Shown: positions 8,591 to 17,976, counted from the stretch's first letter. The stretch is 34,255 nucleotides of DNA from Paracoccaceae bacterium (GCA_027082975.1 JALWTH010000411.1:1-34255), one strand, 5' to 3'. The notes: generated by a model not told the origin, from the letters alone. Made by a program: numbers and translations.

Positions 8591-9382
8591 CTATTTCAGC
8601 CGGGGCGGCTTGTCCGGGTCCGAGCCCGGCGGTGGAGGGGGCGCCGAGATGGTCGGCGCCGGCGGCTCCGGCAGGGGGATTTCCTCGCCCGCCTCCGCCA
8701 GTTCGGCCTCGGCGCGCGAGCCGGGGGCGACGAACAGGGTGGAGAGCGCCAGCGCCGCCCCGGAAAAGGTCAGCGCCTCCTGCGCGGCGCGGGCCAGGCC
8801 CTGCTGGCTTTCTCCGGGCACGCCGGAGAGCCCCAGCACCGCGCCTTCGCCCCCGTCTGCAAAGCGCGCCCTGGCCAGCCATGCCCGCGCCCCGAGCGCG
8901 CCGGCCGAGGCGAGCTTTTCGCGCAGGGCCGGCAGCAGGGCGCGGGTGGCGTCGTCGGGCGGCGACAGGGATTGCAGGCGCTCGCGGCTCTCCTCGGGCG
9001 CTTGTGCAAGCGCCCCCTTGAGCCAGTCCATCGCCTCGGCGGGGATCAGGATCGAGCTCGGCGCGACCCCGAGATTGAGCCCGAGCCCGATCCCCTGCCC
9101 CGCCAGCATTTCGGCAATCGCGCGCCCGGGCAGCGCCGCATAGGGGGCCGGGGCCTCGGCAAACCCGGTCAGCCGCTCCTCGCGGTCGAAGACCAGCGCG
9201 AAGCGCTCGCCCTCGAGGTCGAGGATTTCCGGGCTGATGGCGCCCGGCCCGGCCGGCTCTTCGCTGAGCAGCACGAACAGCTCCGCATCGGCCAGCGCGC
9301 CGTAAAAGGCAAGCCGCGCGGCGTCATCCTCGAGGTCGGCCTGCATGGCGGCATGGGCGGTATCGAGCCGGGTTTCGCTCAT
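8591..9382 (-). CDS. SseB-like family protein
   Basis: MSETRLDTAHAAMQADLEDDAARLAFYGALADAELFVLLSEE...EGERFALVFDREERLTGFAE; start ATG at 9382 overlaps the upstream gene stop. Confidence 0.7.
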   Translation of the reverse strand: MSETRLDTAHAAMQADLEDDAARLAFYGALADAELFVLLSEEPAGPGAISPEILDLEGERFALVFDREERLTGFAEAPAPYAALPGRAIAEMLAGQGIGLGLNLGVAPSSILIPAEAMDWLKGALAQAPEESRERLQSLSPPDDATRALLPALREKLASAGALGARAWLARARFADGGEGAVLGLSGVPGESQQGLARAAQEALTFSGAALALSTLFVAPGSRAEAELAEAGEEIPLPEPPAPTISAPPPPPGSDPDKPPRLK

Positions 9383-9960
9383 TTCAGCACCTCCTCGATG
9401 CGGGCGCGCAGGGCGGGCAGAAGCTCGGCTGCGAACCACGGATTCTTCTTCAGCCAGGCGGTATTGCGCCAGGAAGGATGCGGCAAGGGGAAAAGCGCGG
9501 GCGCGTGGTCGCGCCAGGCGGCGACGGTCTCGGTGACGCCGGCGCGGGTCTTCAGGTGCCATTTCTGCGCGTGGCCGCCCACCAGCAGGGTGAGCGGCGC
9601 CGCGCCGAGGAATTCGTCCACCCGCGCGCCCCAGGTGCGGGCGCATTGGGGCGGCGGGGGCAGGTCGGCACCGCGCGCGTCATAGCCGGGAAAGCAGAAG
9701 GCCATGGGGGTGATCGCCAGCTTGCGGCGGTCGTAGAAGGCTTCGCGCTCGAGCCCCATCCACTCGCGCAGGCGCTCGCCGGAGGGGTCGTCGAAAGGCC
9801 GCCCCGATTCGTGCACCCGCGCCCCGGGCGCCTGGCCGATCAGCCGGATCGGCGCGCCTTTCTCGAACCACACCACCGGGCGCGGCGCATGGGCGGTGGC
9901 GGTGGCGGCAAAGCGGTCGGCGCACAGGCGGCAGGCGGCGATTTCGGCGCGCGGGTCCAT
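9379..9960 (-). CDS. Uracil-DNA glycosylase family protein
   Basis: LIGQAPGARVHESGRPFDDPSGERLREWMGL, AITPMAFCFPG, LPHPSWRN motifs of UDG superfamily. Confidence 0.82.
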   Translation of the reverse strand: MDPRAEIAACRLCADRFAATATAHAPRPVVWFEKGAPIRLIGQAPGARVHESGRPFDDPSGERLREWMGLEREAFYDRRKLAITPMAFCFPGYDARGADLPPPPQCARTWGARVDEFLGAAPLTLLVGGHAQKWHLKTRAGVTETVAAWRDHAPALFPLPHPSWRNTAWLKKNPWFAAELLPALRARIEEVLK

Positions 9961-9963
9961 CGC

Positions 9964-11688
9964 TCAGGCGAGATAGACCACGACCAGCATCACGCCGAGG
10001 ATGATCGCCAGCCACTCGACCATCGAGCCCGTGGGCCAGACATGGGCCAGCCGCCCCTCGGGGCCGGAGCGCGCGCGGATAAAGCCCATCGCCGCCGCGC
10101 GCAGGGCGCCGACCGCCGCCGCGCCCGCGCCCCAGATGGCGCGCACCAGGGCCGCCACCGCGCCCAGCACCGCCGGCGCGGCGCGGCGATAGAGCCAGTC
10201 GCTGTCCAGAAGCGTGCCGCGCTTCTCTCCGGGATGCAGGCCGAAGCGCATGGCCAGCGCAAAGGCCACGACCCCGAACAGCAGAAGCTGCATCTGCCCG
10301 ACCACATGATAGCCGCTATAGGGGTGGTATTCGACCGGGTAGGGCAGCAGGGCATAGAGCAGCCCCGGCGCCAGCCCGATCGCGATGCACATCGCCGCGG
10401 TCAGCCCCATCGCCAGCAGCATGTGGCGCGGCGCCTCGGCCGGGCGCCTGCCGCTGTCATGGGCGAAGAAGATGAAATAGGGGATCTTGATGCCCGAATG
10501 GCTGAGCACCGCCGCCGAGGCAAAGACCAGCGCGCCCCAGACCGGCCACAGATGCGCGTCGCTGGCCGCCGACAGCACCATCGACTTGGTGACGAAGCCC
10601 GAAAACAGCGGCACGCCCGAGATCGACACCGCGCCGATGACGGCCATGATCGCGGTCAGCGGCATGGTGCGGTAGAGCCCGCCCAGTTCGGTCGCCCTGG
10701 CGGTGCCGGTGCGGTAAAGCACCGCCCCCACCGACATGAACAGCAGCGCCTTGTAGAGAATATGCGCGAAGGCATGCGCGGCGGTGCCGTTGAGCGCCAT
10801 TTCGCTGCCGATGCCGATCCCCACCACCATGAAGCCCAGCTGGTTGTTCAGCGAATAGGACAGCACCCGGCGCATGTCGTTCTCGACCTCGGCGAAGAAT
10901 ACCGGAAACACGGTCATCACCGCGCCGATCCAGATGAGTATCTCGGTGCCGGCAAAGCCGCGCGCCAGCGCGTAGATCGCCAGCTTGGTGGTAAAGGCCG
11001 ACAGGATCACCGTGCCGGTGACCGTGGCCGCCGGGTAGGCGTCCTGCAGCCAGTTGTGCAGGAGCGGAAAGGCGGCCTTGATCCCGAAGGCGAGGAAAAT
11101 GAGCCAGGTGGCCGGCGAGCCCAGCCTCATCAGGGTGAAGTCGAGGCTGCCGGTCTCGCGCCAGTAGAGCGCCGCGCCGGCCAGCAGCAGCACCCCGGAC
11201 AGCACCTGCACGACCAGGTAGCGCATCCCGGTGTGAAAGGCGCCTTCGGTGCGCCGCGCCCAGATCAGAAAGACCGAGGCGATCGCCGTGCCTTCCCACC
11301 ACAGAAACAGCGTGATCAGGTCGCCGGCAAAGACCGCCCCGATCGCCGCCCCGGCATAGAGCAGCGCCGCCACCTGCTGCACCCGGTCGCGCAGATGCCA
11401 GGCATAGAGGTTGCCCAGCACCGCGATCAGGGTGAAGATCAGCGCGAAGATGCGGCTGAGCCGGTCCACCCGCATCAGTTCCAGCTCCAGCCCCATCAGG
11501 GCGAGCGGCATCAGCCGGCCCTCGGGCAGGGTCCAGACCTGCCAGGCGGCCAGCGCCGGCAGGCCGACCAGCAGGGGCGGGCGCAGGCGCGCCGGCAGCA
11601 CCGCCGCCAGCAGCGCGCCCAGCAGGAACAGGAAGGCGGTGGGCAGGGCGGACAGGGCGGAAAGGGCGGGCAGGGTGTCAGGGCTCAC
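9964..11688 (-). CDS. Mrp/NuoL-M-N-type antiporter subunit D (third D paralogue)
   Basis: Multi-TM; LVVQVLSGVLLLAGAAL, FGIKAAFPLLHNWLQDAYPAATVTGTVILSAFTTKLAIYAL, ENDMRRVLSYSLNNQLGFMVVG; GTG start at 11688 overlaps upstream ORF stop. Confidence 0.85.
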   Translation of the reverse strand: MSPDTLPALSALSALPTAFLFLLGALLAAVLPARLRPPLLVGLPALAAWQVWTLPEGRLMPLALMGLELELMRVDRLSRIFALIFTLIAVLGNLYAWHLRDRVQQVAALLYAGAAIGAVFAGDLITLFLWWEGTAIASVFLIWARRTEGAFHTGMRYLVVQVLSGVLLLAGAALYWRETGSLDFTLMRLGSPATWLIFLAFGIKAAFPLLHNWLQDAYPAATVTGTVILSAFTTKLAIYALARGFAGTEILIWIGAVMTVFPVFFAEVENDMRRVLSYSLNNQLGFMVVGIGIGSEMALNGTAAHAFAHILYKALLFMSVGAVLYRTGTARATELGGLYRTMPLTAIMAVIGAVSISGVPLFSGFVTKSMVLSAASDAHLWPVWGALVFASAAVLSHSGIKIPYFIFFAHDSGRRPAEAPRHMLLAMGLTAAMCIAIGLAPGLLYALLPYPVEYHPYSGYHVVGQMQLLLFGVVAFALAMRFGLHPGEKRGTLLDSDWLYRRAAPAVLGAVAALVRAIWGAGAAAVGALRAAAMGFIRARSGPEGRLAHVWPTGSMVEWLAIILGVMLVVVYLA

Positions 11689-11989
11689 GGTCGCGCACCT
11701 CCAGCTGATCGGCGGGGTATTGCTCCGCATTGACGGCGCTGCGGCCGTAATAATCCTCCTGCCGCCCGAGCAGGGCGCGCAGCAGCCGGGCGACGATGAG
11801 GACCACGCTCAGGCTGACGAAACCGGCCAGCGCGTAAAAGCCGCCGAAGCTCTCGGGCGGCGCCTTGGCGTGCATGTCGATGGCGAAACCGGCGCCCAGC
11901 GCCAGCGCGGCACCGGCGGCGAGCGCCTTGAGGAAGTGCCTTTCGACGAGGCCCAGCAGGCGGGCGAGGGGGGGCAGGTTCTCGCTCAT
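11678..11989 (-). CDS. Small two-TM protein embedded in the Mrp operon
   Basis: 103-aa ORF MSENLPPLARLLGLVERHFLKALAAGAALALGAGFAIDMHAKAPPESFGGFYALAGFVSLSVVLIVARLLRALLGRQEDYY...; ATGA overlap with upstream mnhD-like gene. Confidence 0.75.
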   Translation of the reverse strand: MSENLPPLARLLGLVERHFLKALAAGAALALGAGFAIDMHAKAPPESFGGFYALAGFVSLSVVLIVARLLRALLGRQEDYYGRSAVNAEQYPADQLEVRDREP

Positions 11990-13452
11990 GGCGCGACCTC
12001 CGCGATGGGGGCGAGGAAATCGGTGACCGCCCCGGCGCAGAAGAACAGCACGACGCAGAGCAGCGCGGTAAAGGCCGGCGGCCCCCAGACCAGCGGGCCC
12101 GCCTCGCTCCACGCCTGCGGCGTGTCCTCGGCCGGGGGCAGGAAGAAGGCGCGTGCGACGATGGACAAGAGGTAGGCGATATTGAGGAGCGATGAGAGCA
12201 TCAGCACGCCGATGATGATCCACTGCCCGGTGTCCGCTGCGGCAAGGATCAAGAGCCATTTCGACCACGCGCCCGCCAGCGGCGGCAGGCCGATGATGGA
12301 GAGCGCGCCGATCAGGAAGGCGCCGAAGCTCACCGGAAGCGCGCGGCCGAGCCCGTCGAACTGGCTGATCTCGGTGCGGTGCGTGGCCACATAGATCGAG
12401 CCCGCGGCCATGAACAGCGTGATCTTGCCCACCGCATGGGTTGCGATATGCAGGCCGCCCCCGAGCACGCCCATCGAGGTCGCAAGCGCCATGCCAAGGG
12501 TGATATAGGCAAGCTGGCTGACGGTCGAATAGGCGAGCCTTCGCTTGAGATTGTCCTGCCGCATGGCGATCACGCTGGCGGCGATGATCGTCCAGGCCGC
12601 AAGCCACATCAGCCAGGTGGAAGCGCCGGTCTCGGCCAGGAAACCGGTGCCGAAGATGTAGATGCCGACCTTGAGCATGGTGAACACCCCGGCCTTGACC
12701 ACCGCCACCGCGTGCAGCAGCGCCGAGACCGGCGTGGGTGCGACCATCGCCGCCGGCAGCCAGCGGTGAAACGGCATCAAGGCCGCCTTGCCGATCCCGA
12801 ACGCATAGAGTGCCAGCAGCACCGGCACCAGCGAGGCCGGCAGATGGCCGCTGAGGATGCCGCCCGGGGTGAAGTCCAGCGTGCCGGCGGCAACCCAGGT
12901 CCAGACCACCGCCACCAGAAACAGCCCGATCGAGGTGCCCATGAGGATGCCCAGATAGGTCTTGGCGCCGCTGAGCGCCTCTTGCGTGCCCTTGTGGGCG
13001 ACCAGCGAGAAGGTCGAGAGCGTCAGAAGCTCGTAGAACAGGAAAAGCGTGAACATGTTGGCGGCAAAGGCCAGCCCCATGGTGCTGGCAATGGCGAGGC
13101 TGAAGGCGGCAAAGAAACGGGCATGGCCCTTTTCGCCATTGCCGCGCATGTAGCCCACGCCGTAGATGTGGGTGACGATCCAGAGCCCCGAGGCGATCAG
13201 CGCGAAGATCAGCCCCAGCGGCTCGATGGCAAAGGCGATGTCGAGCCCCGGCATGACGGTGAGCGCGCGCATGGTGGCGCTCGCCTCGCCGCCCGTCCGG
13301 CCCAGGATCGTCAGCACGGTCGCGAAGGTGGCTACCGCCGCCAGCAGGGTGAGGGCGTCGCGCAGGTTCTGCTGGCGCGCGAGCAGCACGTTCTGCAGCC
13401 CGGCGGCCAGCGGGATCGCCATGCTGAGGCCTATGAGGGTCGCAAGTTCCAT
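11986..13452 (-). CDS. Mrp-type antiporter subunit D (second D paralogue)
   Basis: MELATLIGLSMAIPLAAGLQNVLLARQQ..., GIGKAALMPFHRWLPAAMVAPTPVSALLHAVAVVKAGVFTMLKV, NLKRRLAYSTVSQLAYITLGMAL: proton-conducting antiporter motifs. Confidence 0.92.
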   Translation of the reverse strand: MELATLIGLSMAIPLAAGLQNVLLARQQNLRDALTLLAAVATFATVLTILGRTGGEASATMRALTVMPGLDIAFAIEPLGLIFALIASGLWIVTHIYGVGYMRGNGEKGHARFFAAFSLAIASTMGLAFAANMFTLFLFYELLTLSTFSLVAHKGTQEALSGAKTYLGILMGTSIGLFLVAVVWTWVAAGTLDFTPGGILSGHLPASLVPVLLALYAFGIGKAALMPFHRWLPAAMVAPTPVSALLHAVAVVKAGVFTMLKVGIYIFGTGFLAETGASTWLMWLAAWTIIAASVIAMRQDNLKRRLAYSTVSQLAYITLGMALATSMGVLGGGLHIATHAVGKITLFMAAGSIYVATHRTEISQFDGLGRALPVSFGAFLIGALSIIGLPPLAGAWSKWLLILAAADTGQWIIIGVLMLSSLLNIAYLLSIVARAFFLPPAEDTPQAWSEAGPLVWGPPAFTALLCVVLFFCAGAVTDFLAPIAEVAP

Positions 13453-15053
13453 CACCGCCCCACCCCGCCGGAAATCACGATCTCGCTGGCCCCGTGCATC
13501 AGCGCCTCGGCCGCGGTGCGGGCCGCGCCCACGGTCCACTCGGCCGAAAGCCCGAACCAGATCGTCGCAATCGCCATGACCCAGATCGGCACCAGCATCG
13601 CGAGCGGGGCTTCGCGCCGGTCCACGTCGTCGCGGGGGCTGCGCAGATAGGCCACCTCGATCCCCTTCCACACATAGACCACCGCCAGCAGCGAGGAGGC
13701 CACCACCAGGAGCGCCAGCCACCACCAGCCCTTTTCCAGCGCGCCCTGCACCAGCAGCCATTTGGAGACGAAGCCGGCGGTGCCCGGCACCCCGATCAGG
13801 CTGAGCCCGCCGATCACCCCGGCGGCGCTGGTCAGGGGCATGACGCGGCCGATCCCCTCGATATCGCGGTAAAAGGCACCGCCCGCGCGCAGCACATAGG
13901 CGCCGATCACCATGAACAGCGTGGCCTTGGTGATGGCGTGGTTGAACAGGTGCACGATGGCCCCGGAAAGCGCGGTCTGGCTCAGCATGGCGATGCCCAG
14001 CAGCATGTAGCCGACCTGGGCGATGGAGCTGTAGGCGAGCATCTTCTTGAAATTGACCTGAAAGATGGCGATGAAGCTCGCCGCGAACATCGCCAGCAGC
14101 GCCAGCGGCAGCACCACCAGGCCGAGCGCCGAGGCCTCGAACGGATAGGCCGGGCCGAACACGCTGAACAGGAAGCGCAGCATCACATAGACCGCGACCT
14201 TGGTCGCCGTGGCGGCGAGAAAGGCGCTCACCGCGCTCGGCGCATAGCTGTAGGCGCCCGGCAGCCACAGATGCAGCGGGTACATGGCGACCTTGAGCCC
14301 CATGCCGACGAGGATGAAGGCGAAACCGGCATGGATGGTGCGGTTGCCCGGCTGCTGGGCGATCAGCTGGGCCAGATCGGCCATGTTCAGCGTGCCGGTG
14401 GACATGTAGAGAAAGCCGATGCCGATCACGAAGAACGTGGCCCCGGTCGTGCCCATCAGCAGGTAGTTGAAGGCGGTGGTCAGCGCGCGCTTGTCGCGAT
14501 AGGCGCCCATCGCCACCAGCACATAGGTGGAAAGCGACGATATTTCGAGAAACACGAACAGGTTGAACGCATCGCCCGTGGCGCTGACGCCGAGCAGCCC
14601 GGCGAGGGCGAGCAGGAACAGGGCGTGAAACAGCACATGCTGGCGCGCGGGGATCTCGGCGGCGATGGAAGCGCGCGCATAGGGCAGGATCGCCACCGCG
14701 ATGGCGGAGACGATCACCATGACAAAGGCATTGGCCGCGTCGATCCGGTATTCGATGCCCAAGGGCGGCGCCCAGCCGCCGATATGGTAGCTGATCGCCG
14801 CGCCCCCCAGCACCTGCGAAAGCAGGGCGAGCGCGGCGGCGAGCGAGAAGAGCGCGGCGGCAAAGGTGACCGGCCAGGCCAGCCGGCGCGCGCCCAGCAG
14901 CACCACCAGCGGCGCGGCCAGAAACGGCACCAGCACCACCAGCGCCGGCAGGTGGTCCATGAGCCCCGGCGCCTGCTCCGCCGCCTTCCCGGCCGCCTGC
15001 GCGGCCTCGGCGCCGTGGCCGGCCAGCGCCCCGCTTGCCGCTTCGCCGCTCAT
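13452..15053 (-). CDS. mnhD: Mrp-type antiporter subunit D (first D paralogue)
   Basis: LVGMGLKVAMYPLHLWLPGAYSYAPSAVSAFLAATATKVAVYVMLRF, VNFKKMLAYSSIAQVGYMLLGIAML, HLFNHAITKATLFM; ATG overlaps mnhC stop. Confidence 0.92.
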   Translation of the reverse strand: MSGEAASGALAGHGAEAAQAAGKAAEQAPGLMDHLPALVVLVPFLAAPLVVLLGARRLAWPVTFAAALFSLAAALALLSQVLGGAAISYHIGGWAPPLGIEYRIDAANAFVMVIVSAIAVAILPYARASIAAEIPARQHVLFHALFLLALAGLLGVSATGDAFNLFVFLEISSLSTYVLVAMGAYRDKRALTTAFNYLLMGTTGATFFVIGIGFLYMSTGTLNMADLAQLIAQQPGNRTIHAGFAFILVGMGLKVAMYPLHLWLPGAYSYAPSAVSAFLAATATKVAVYVMLRFLFSVFGPAYPFEASALGLVVLPLALLAMFAASFIAIFQVNFKKMLAYSSIAQVGYMLLGIAMLSQTALSGAIVHLFNHAITKATLFMVIGAYVLRAGGAFYRDIEGIGRVMPLTSAAGVIGGLSLIGVPGTAGFVSKWLLVQGALEKGWWWLALLVVASSLLAVVYVWKGIEVAYLRSPRDDVDRREAPLAMLVPIWVMAIATIWFGLSAEWTVGAARTAAEALMHGASEIVISGGVGR

Positions 15054-15493
15054 TGGCTGCCCTCCCCGAACACTTCGCCATACTGGCGCCGCTCGCGGGC
15101 GGCGATCTCCTGTTCGGCCTCCCAGATGCCCTGCTCCTCGATGGTGCCGTATTCCTCGCGGATGCGCACGATCAGCGCCAGCGCCAGCGAGGTGGTGGCG
15201 ATGCCCACGACGATGGCGGTCAGCATCAGCACATGCGGCAGCGGGTTGGTATAGACGGTGGCCGGGTCGATCTCGCCGTGGATGGGAAAGATCGGCGCGG
15301 TGCCGCCCGCGACCTTGCCCATGGATATGTAGAGCATGATCACCGCCGACTGGAACATGTTGAGCCCGATCACCTTCTTGACGAAGTTGCCCCGGGCCAC
15401 GACGATATAGAGCCCGGTCATCATCAGCAGCACGAACAGCCAGTAATTGGCGTGGCCGACGAGGTATTCCCAACTGACGCCCTGCTGCATCAT
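15050..15493 (-). CDS. mnhC: Na+/H+ antiporter subunit C (NuoK-like)
   Basis: NYWLFVLLMMTGLYIVVARGNFVKKVIGLNMFQSAVIMLYISMG...PLPHVLMLTAIVVGIATTSLALALIVRIREEYGTIEE. Confidence 0.92.
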   Translation of the reverse strand: MMQQGVSWEYLVGHANYWLFVLLMMTGLYIVVARGNFVKKVIGLNMFQSAVIMLYISMGKVAGGTAPIFPIHGEIDPATVYTNPLPHVLMLTAIVVGIATTSLALALIVRIREEYGTIEEQGIWEAEQEIAARERRQYGEVFGEGSQ

Positions 15494-15498
15494 CGCCC

Positions 15499-15939
15499 TC
15501 ACCACTCCTCGTCGCCGATCACCGGGGTGCGCCCGACGAAGGCGTAGTAGATCGACAGCATCACCGCGGTCACGGTGATGCCCACGCCGCCCTCCACCAG
15601 CAGGATGCCCAGCTCCTGGCCGTGCTCCGGGTCGTGGGCGTTGAGCGCCGCGTAGTCGAGGAAATTGTACCCCAGCAGCAGCGCCGCCACCCCGGTGCCC
15701 GCATAGAGCAGCAGGCCCAGCGCCATGGCCCGGTGCACCAGCCAGGGCGGCATCACCCGCTGCACGGTTTCGACCGAAAAGACCAGCCCGTAGAGGATGA
15801 AGGCCACCGCCAGGATCACCCCGGCCTGAAAGCCGCCGCCGGGCGAATAGTCGCCATGAAACTGCACGTAGAAGGCAAACAGCATGATGGTGCCGGCGAG
15901 GATCTTGGTGATGACCCTCAGGATCAGGTGGTGGCGCAT
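15499..15939 (-). CDS. mnhB: Na+/H+ antiporter subunit B
   Basis: MRHHLILRVITKILAGTIMLFAFYVQFHGDYSPGGGFQAGVILAVAFILYGLVF: MnhB signature (HGxxxPGGGFQAG). Confidence 0.93.
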   Translation of the reverse strand: MRHHLILRVITKILAGTIMLFAFYVQFHGDYSPGGGFQAGVILAVAFILYGLVFSVETVQRVMPPWLVHRAMALGLLLYAGTGVAALLLGYNFLDYAALNAHDPEHGQELGILLVEGGVGITVTAVMLSIYYAFVGRTPVIGDEEW

Positions 15940-16493
15940 CAGCTTTCCTCCTCCTCGCCGCGCCGCCGCCGGCGCGCGAGCGCCGCAAGCAGCGCCACCA
16001 CGCCGATCCCGGCGGTAAAGACCACCGCGGTTTCGCCCATCGTGTCATAGCCGCGATAGCTGGCGAGAATCGCGGTGACGATATTGGGCACGCCGATCTC
16101 ATGCGGGATGCGCTCGAGATATTCGGGCATGACATGCCGCATGGCCGGCGCGTTCGGATCGCCGAAATCCGGCATGTCGAGCGTGCCGTAGATCAGCGCC
16201 GCGCCGGTGACGGTGACCACGAAGAGCGGCAGCCAGGGCTTGTGCGCGGGCGCGCGCTCGTAGCGGCTGGTCAGCGCCAGCGTGCCCAGCATCAGCACGG
16301 TGGAGATGCCCGCGCCCACGGCGGCCTCGGTAAAGGCCACGTCCACCGCGTCCAGCGCCACGAACAGCGCCGCCGAGACCAGGCTGAAGCCCCCCGACAG
16401 CATCGCCAGCGCAAACAGGCTGCGGGTGCGCACCGCCATCAGCGCAATCGCCACCAGGAAGGTGAACAGCGATATGTTGATGAAGGTCTCTAT
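15939..16493 (-). CDS. DUF4040/MnhB-related antiporter subunit, possible ATA start
   Basis: (I)ETFINISLFTFLVAIALMAVRTRSLFALAMLSGGFSLVSAALFVALDAVDVAFTEAAVGAGISTVLMLGTLALTSR...; the first canonical start in the ORF track is GTG at 16454, which would truncate TM1. Confidence 0.85.
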   Translation of the reverse strand: METFINISLFTFLVAIALMAVRTRSLFALAMLSGGFSLVSAALFVALDAVDVAFTEAAVGAGISTVLMLGTLALTSRYERAPAHKPWLPLFVVTVTGAALIYGTLDMPDFGDPNAPAMRHVMPEYLERIPHEIGVPNIVTAILASYRGYDTMGETAVVFTAGIGVVALLAALARRRRRGEEEES

Positions 16494-16864
16494 GGCGCGC
16501 GCTCCGGTTGCGGGTCGGGCGCAAGCTCGAGCGGCTCGTCCGCCTCCAGCCCCTCGCCCTCGCGCGGGCGCAGCCCCGAGACTAGCGCGGCATTGGCCGT
16601 GGCATGGGTCGAGGTCGGCCCGGTGAGAAACAGGAACAGGCCGATAATGACCAGCTTGACCGTGACCAGGCCGAAGCCCGCATGGACCGCCATGCCGAGA
16701 AACAGCAGGATCATCCCGGCGCTGTCGGGGATCGAGGCCGCGTGCAGTCGGGCCCAGAAATCGGGCAGGCGGACAATGCCGAAAGCGCCGATCAGCAGGA
16801 AGGCCGAGCCCGACAGGATCAGCCCCCAGGCGAGGATCTCCTGCGCATTCGCCAGCCAGTTCAT
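16490..16864 (-). CDS. mnhG: Na+/H+ antiporter subunit G
   Basis: ILSGSAFLLIGAFGIVRLPDFWARLHAASIPDSAGMILLFLGMAV: MnhG/PhaG signature. Confidence 0.93.
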   Translation of the reverse strand: MNWLANAQEILAWGLILSGSAFLLIGAFGIVRLPDFWARLHAASIPDSAGMILLFLGMAVHAGFGLVTVKLVIIGLFLFLTGPTSTHATANAALVSGLRPREGEGLEADEPLELAPDPQPERAP

Positions 16865-17157
16865 TCGCCCGCCTCCCCTGCGCGCTCCGCGCGGGGGGTC
16901 TCGTCGCCGATCGCCCGGTAGCGGAAGAACTTGAGGATGGCGATGGTGCCGACGAAATTGATCAGCGCGTAAAGCAGGGCGATGTCGAGAAAGTCCGGCC
17001 GCCCGGCAAGGAAGCCGAGAATCGCGATCAGCAGCACGGCGAGCGTACCGAAACTGTTGACCGCCAGCACCCGGTCATAGAGCGTCGGCCCCGAAAACAG
17101 CCGCCACAGCACCAGCGCCATGGCCACCAGGATGGCAATCGCGGCGACGGCAAACAT
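16861..17157 (-). CDS. mnhF: Na+/H+ antiporter subunit F
   Basis: MFAVAAIAILVAMALVLWRLFSGPTLYDRVLAVNSFGTLAVLLIAILGFLAGRPDFLDIALLYALINFVGTIAILKF. Confidence 0.93.
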   Translation of the reverse strand: MFAVAAIAILVAMALVLWRLFSGPTLYDRVLAVNSFGTLAVLLIAILGFLAGRPDFLDIALLYALINFVGTIAILKFFRYRAIGDETPRAERAGEAGE

Positions 17158-17158
17158 C

Positions 17159-17659
17159 TCAGGCCCTCCGGCTTTCGGTCGCGGCCACGCGCGCATCCAT
17201 GTCGGCAAGCTCGCCCGGGGTGGCGTCGTCGTAGCTCAGCGCATGGACCAGAAAGCGCCCGGGCTCGGTCTCGATGGTGATGGTGCCGGGCGTCAGGGTG
17301 ATGGAATTGGCGAAGGTCACCTGGGCAAGGTCGCTGCGCGAAGTCACCGGCACCGCGAACAGGTGCTGGCGCAGGCGCATATGCGGCGCCAGGATCACCT
17401 TTGTCACGGCCCAGTTGGCCCGGGCGATTTCCTTCAGGAGCCAGACGAGATAGGCGGCAAAGGCCAGCGGCTTCAGGTGCCATTCGGGCGCGGCGCCGTC
17501 CACCCGGTCCATCCGCGCCATGAGCGCCACCACCACCGCGACCGAGCCGGCGCCGAAGGCCAGCAGCAGCGGCTCGTAGATACCCGAGAGCAGCAGCCAC
17601 AGGCCACCCAGAACAAGCGCGTTGGCGATGATTTTCACCCGTTCCTCTCCCCGGCTCAT
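17159..17659 (-). CDS. mnhE: Na+/H+ antiporter subunit E
   Basis: LAFAAYLVWLLKEIARANWAVTKVIL...FANSITLTPGTITIETEPGRFLVHAL: MnhE signature; start uncertain (ATG 17659 or GTG 17638). Confidence 0.92.
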   Translation of the reverse strand: MSRGEERVKIIANALVLGGLWLLLSGIYEPLLLAFGAGSVAVVVALMARMDRVDGAAPEWHLKPLAFAAYLVWLLKEIARANWAVTKVILAPHMRLRQHLFAVPVTSRSDLAQVTFANSITLTPGTITIETEPGRFLVHALSYDDATPGELADMDARVAATESRRA

Positions 17660-17682
17660 GCCCCGCGGCGGCCGCCCCGCCC

Positions 17683-17741
17683 GGTGCCGCCCCCGATATA
17701 GGCGAAGTCGGCGCCGGAGAAAAGGCACCCTTTGAGGTGCC
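17683..17741 (-). promoter_or_regulatory. Putative leader hairpin with T-run and competing stem upstream of mnhE
   Basis: Minus strand GGCACC-TCAAAG-GGTGCC-TTTTCTCC; a second GGCACC (17688-17683) could pair alternatively with GGTGCC. Confidence 0.4.
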
Positions 17742-17976
17742 GGGGAAAACCGCGCGGGCGGCATTTTCTACACAATTCGCCATAAATCCGGCACATTGTT
17801 TCGATAGACATTGCATCGTGGTACTGAAAAGCCACATAATGGGGTAATAACGAAAAGGCCGAAAAGCGAGCGCGTAGGGGCGTTTGTTAGGAATTTCGGC
17901 ATATGCTCGGGCGCGCGGCGATGGCGCGCGACAAAACGGGCGACGAGGCAACGAGTGTGAGAGCGGGGCGATCCCG

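Noticed and set aside
6712-11733. Plus-strand ORFs of 769 aa (6712..9021) and 751 aa (9478..11733)
   Set aside because: Antisense to dctB, SseB-like, UDG-like and mnhD-like genes that have clear family motifs; no recognisable domains in the plus frames.
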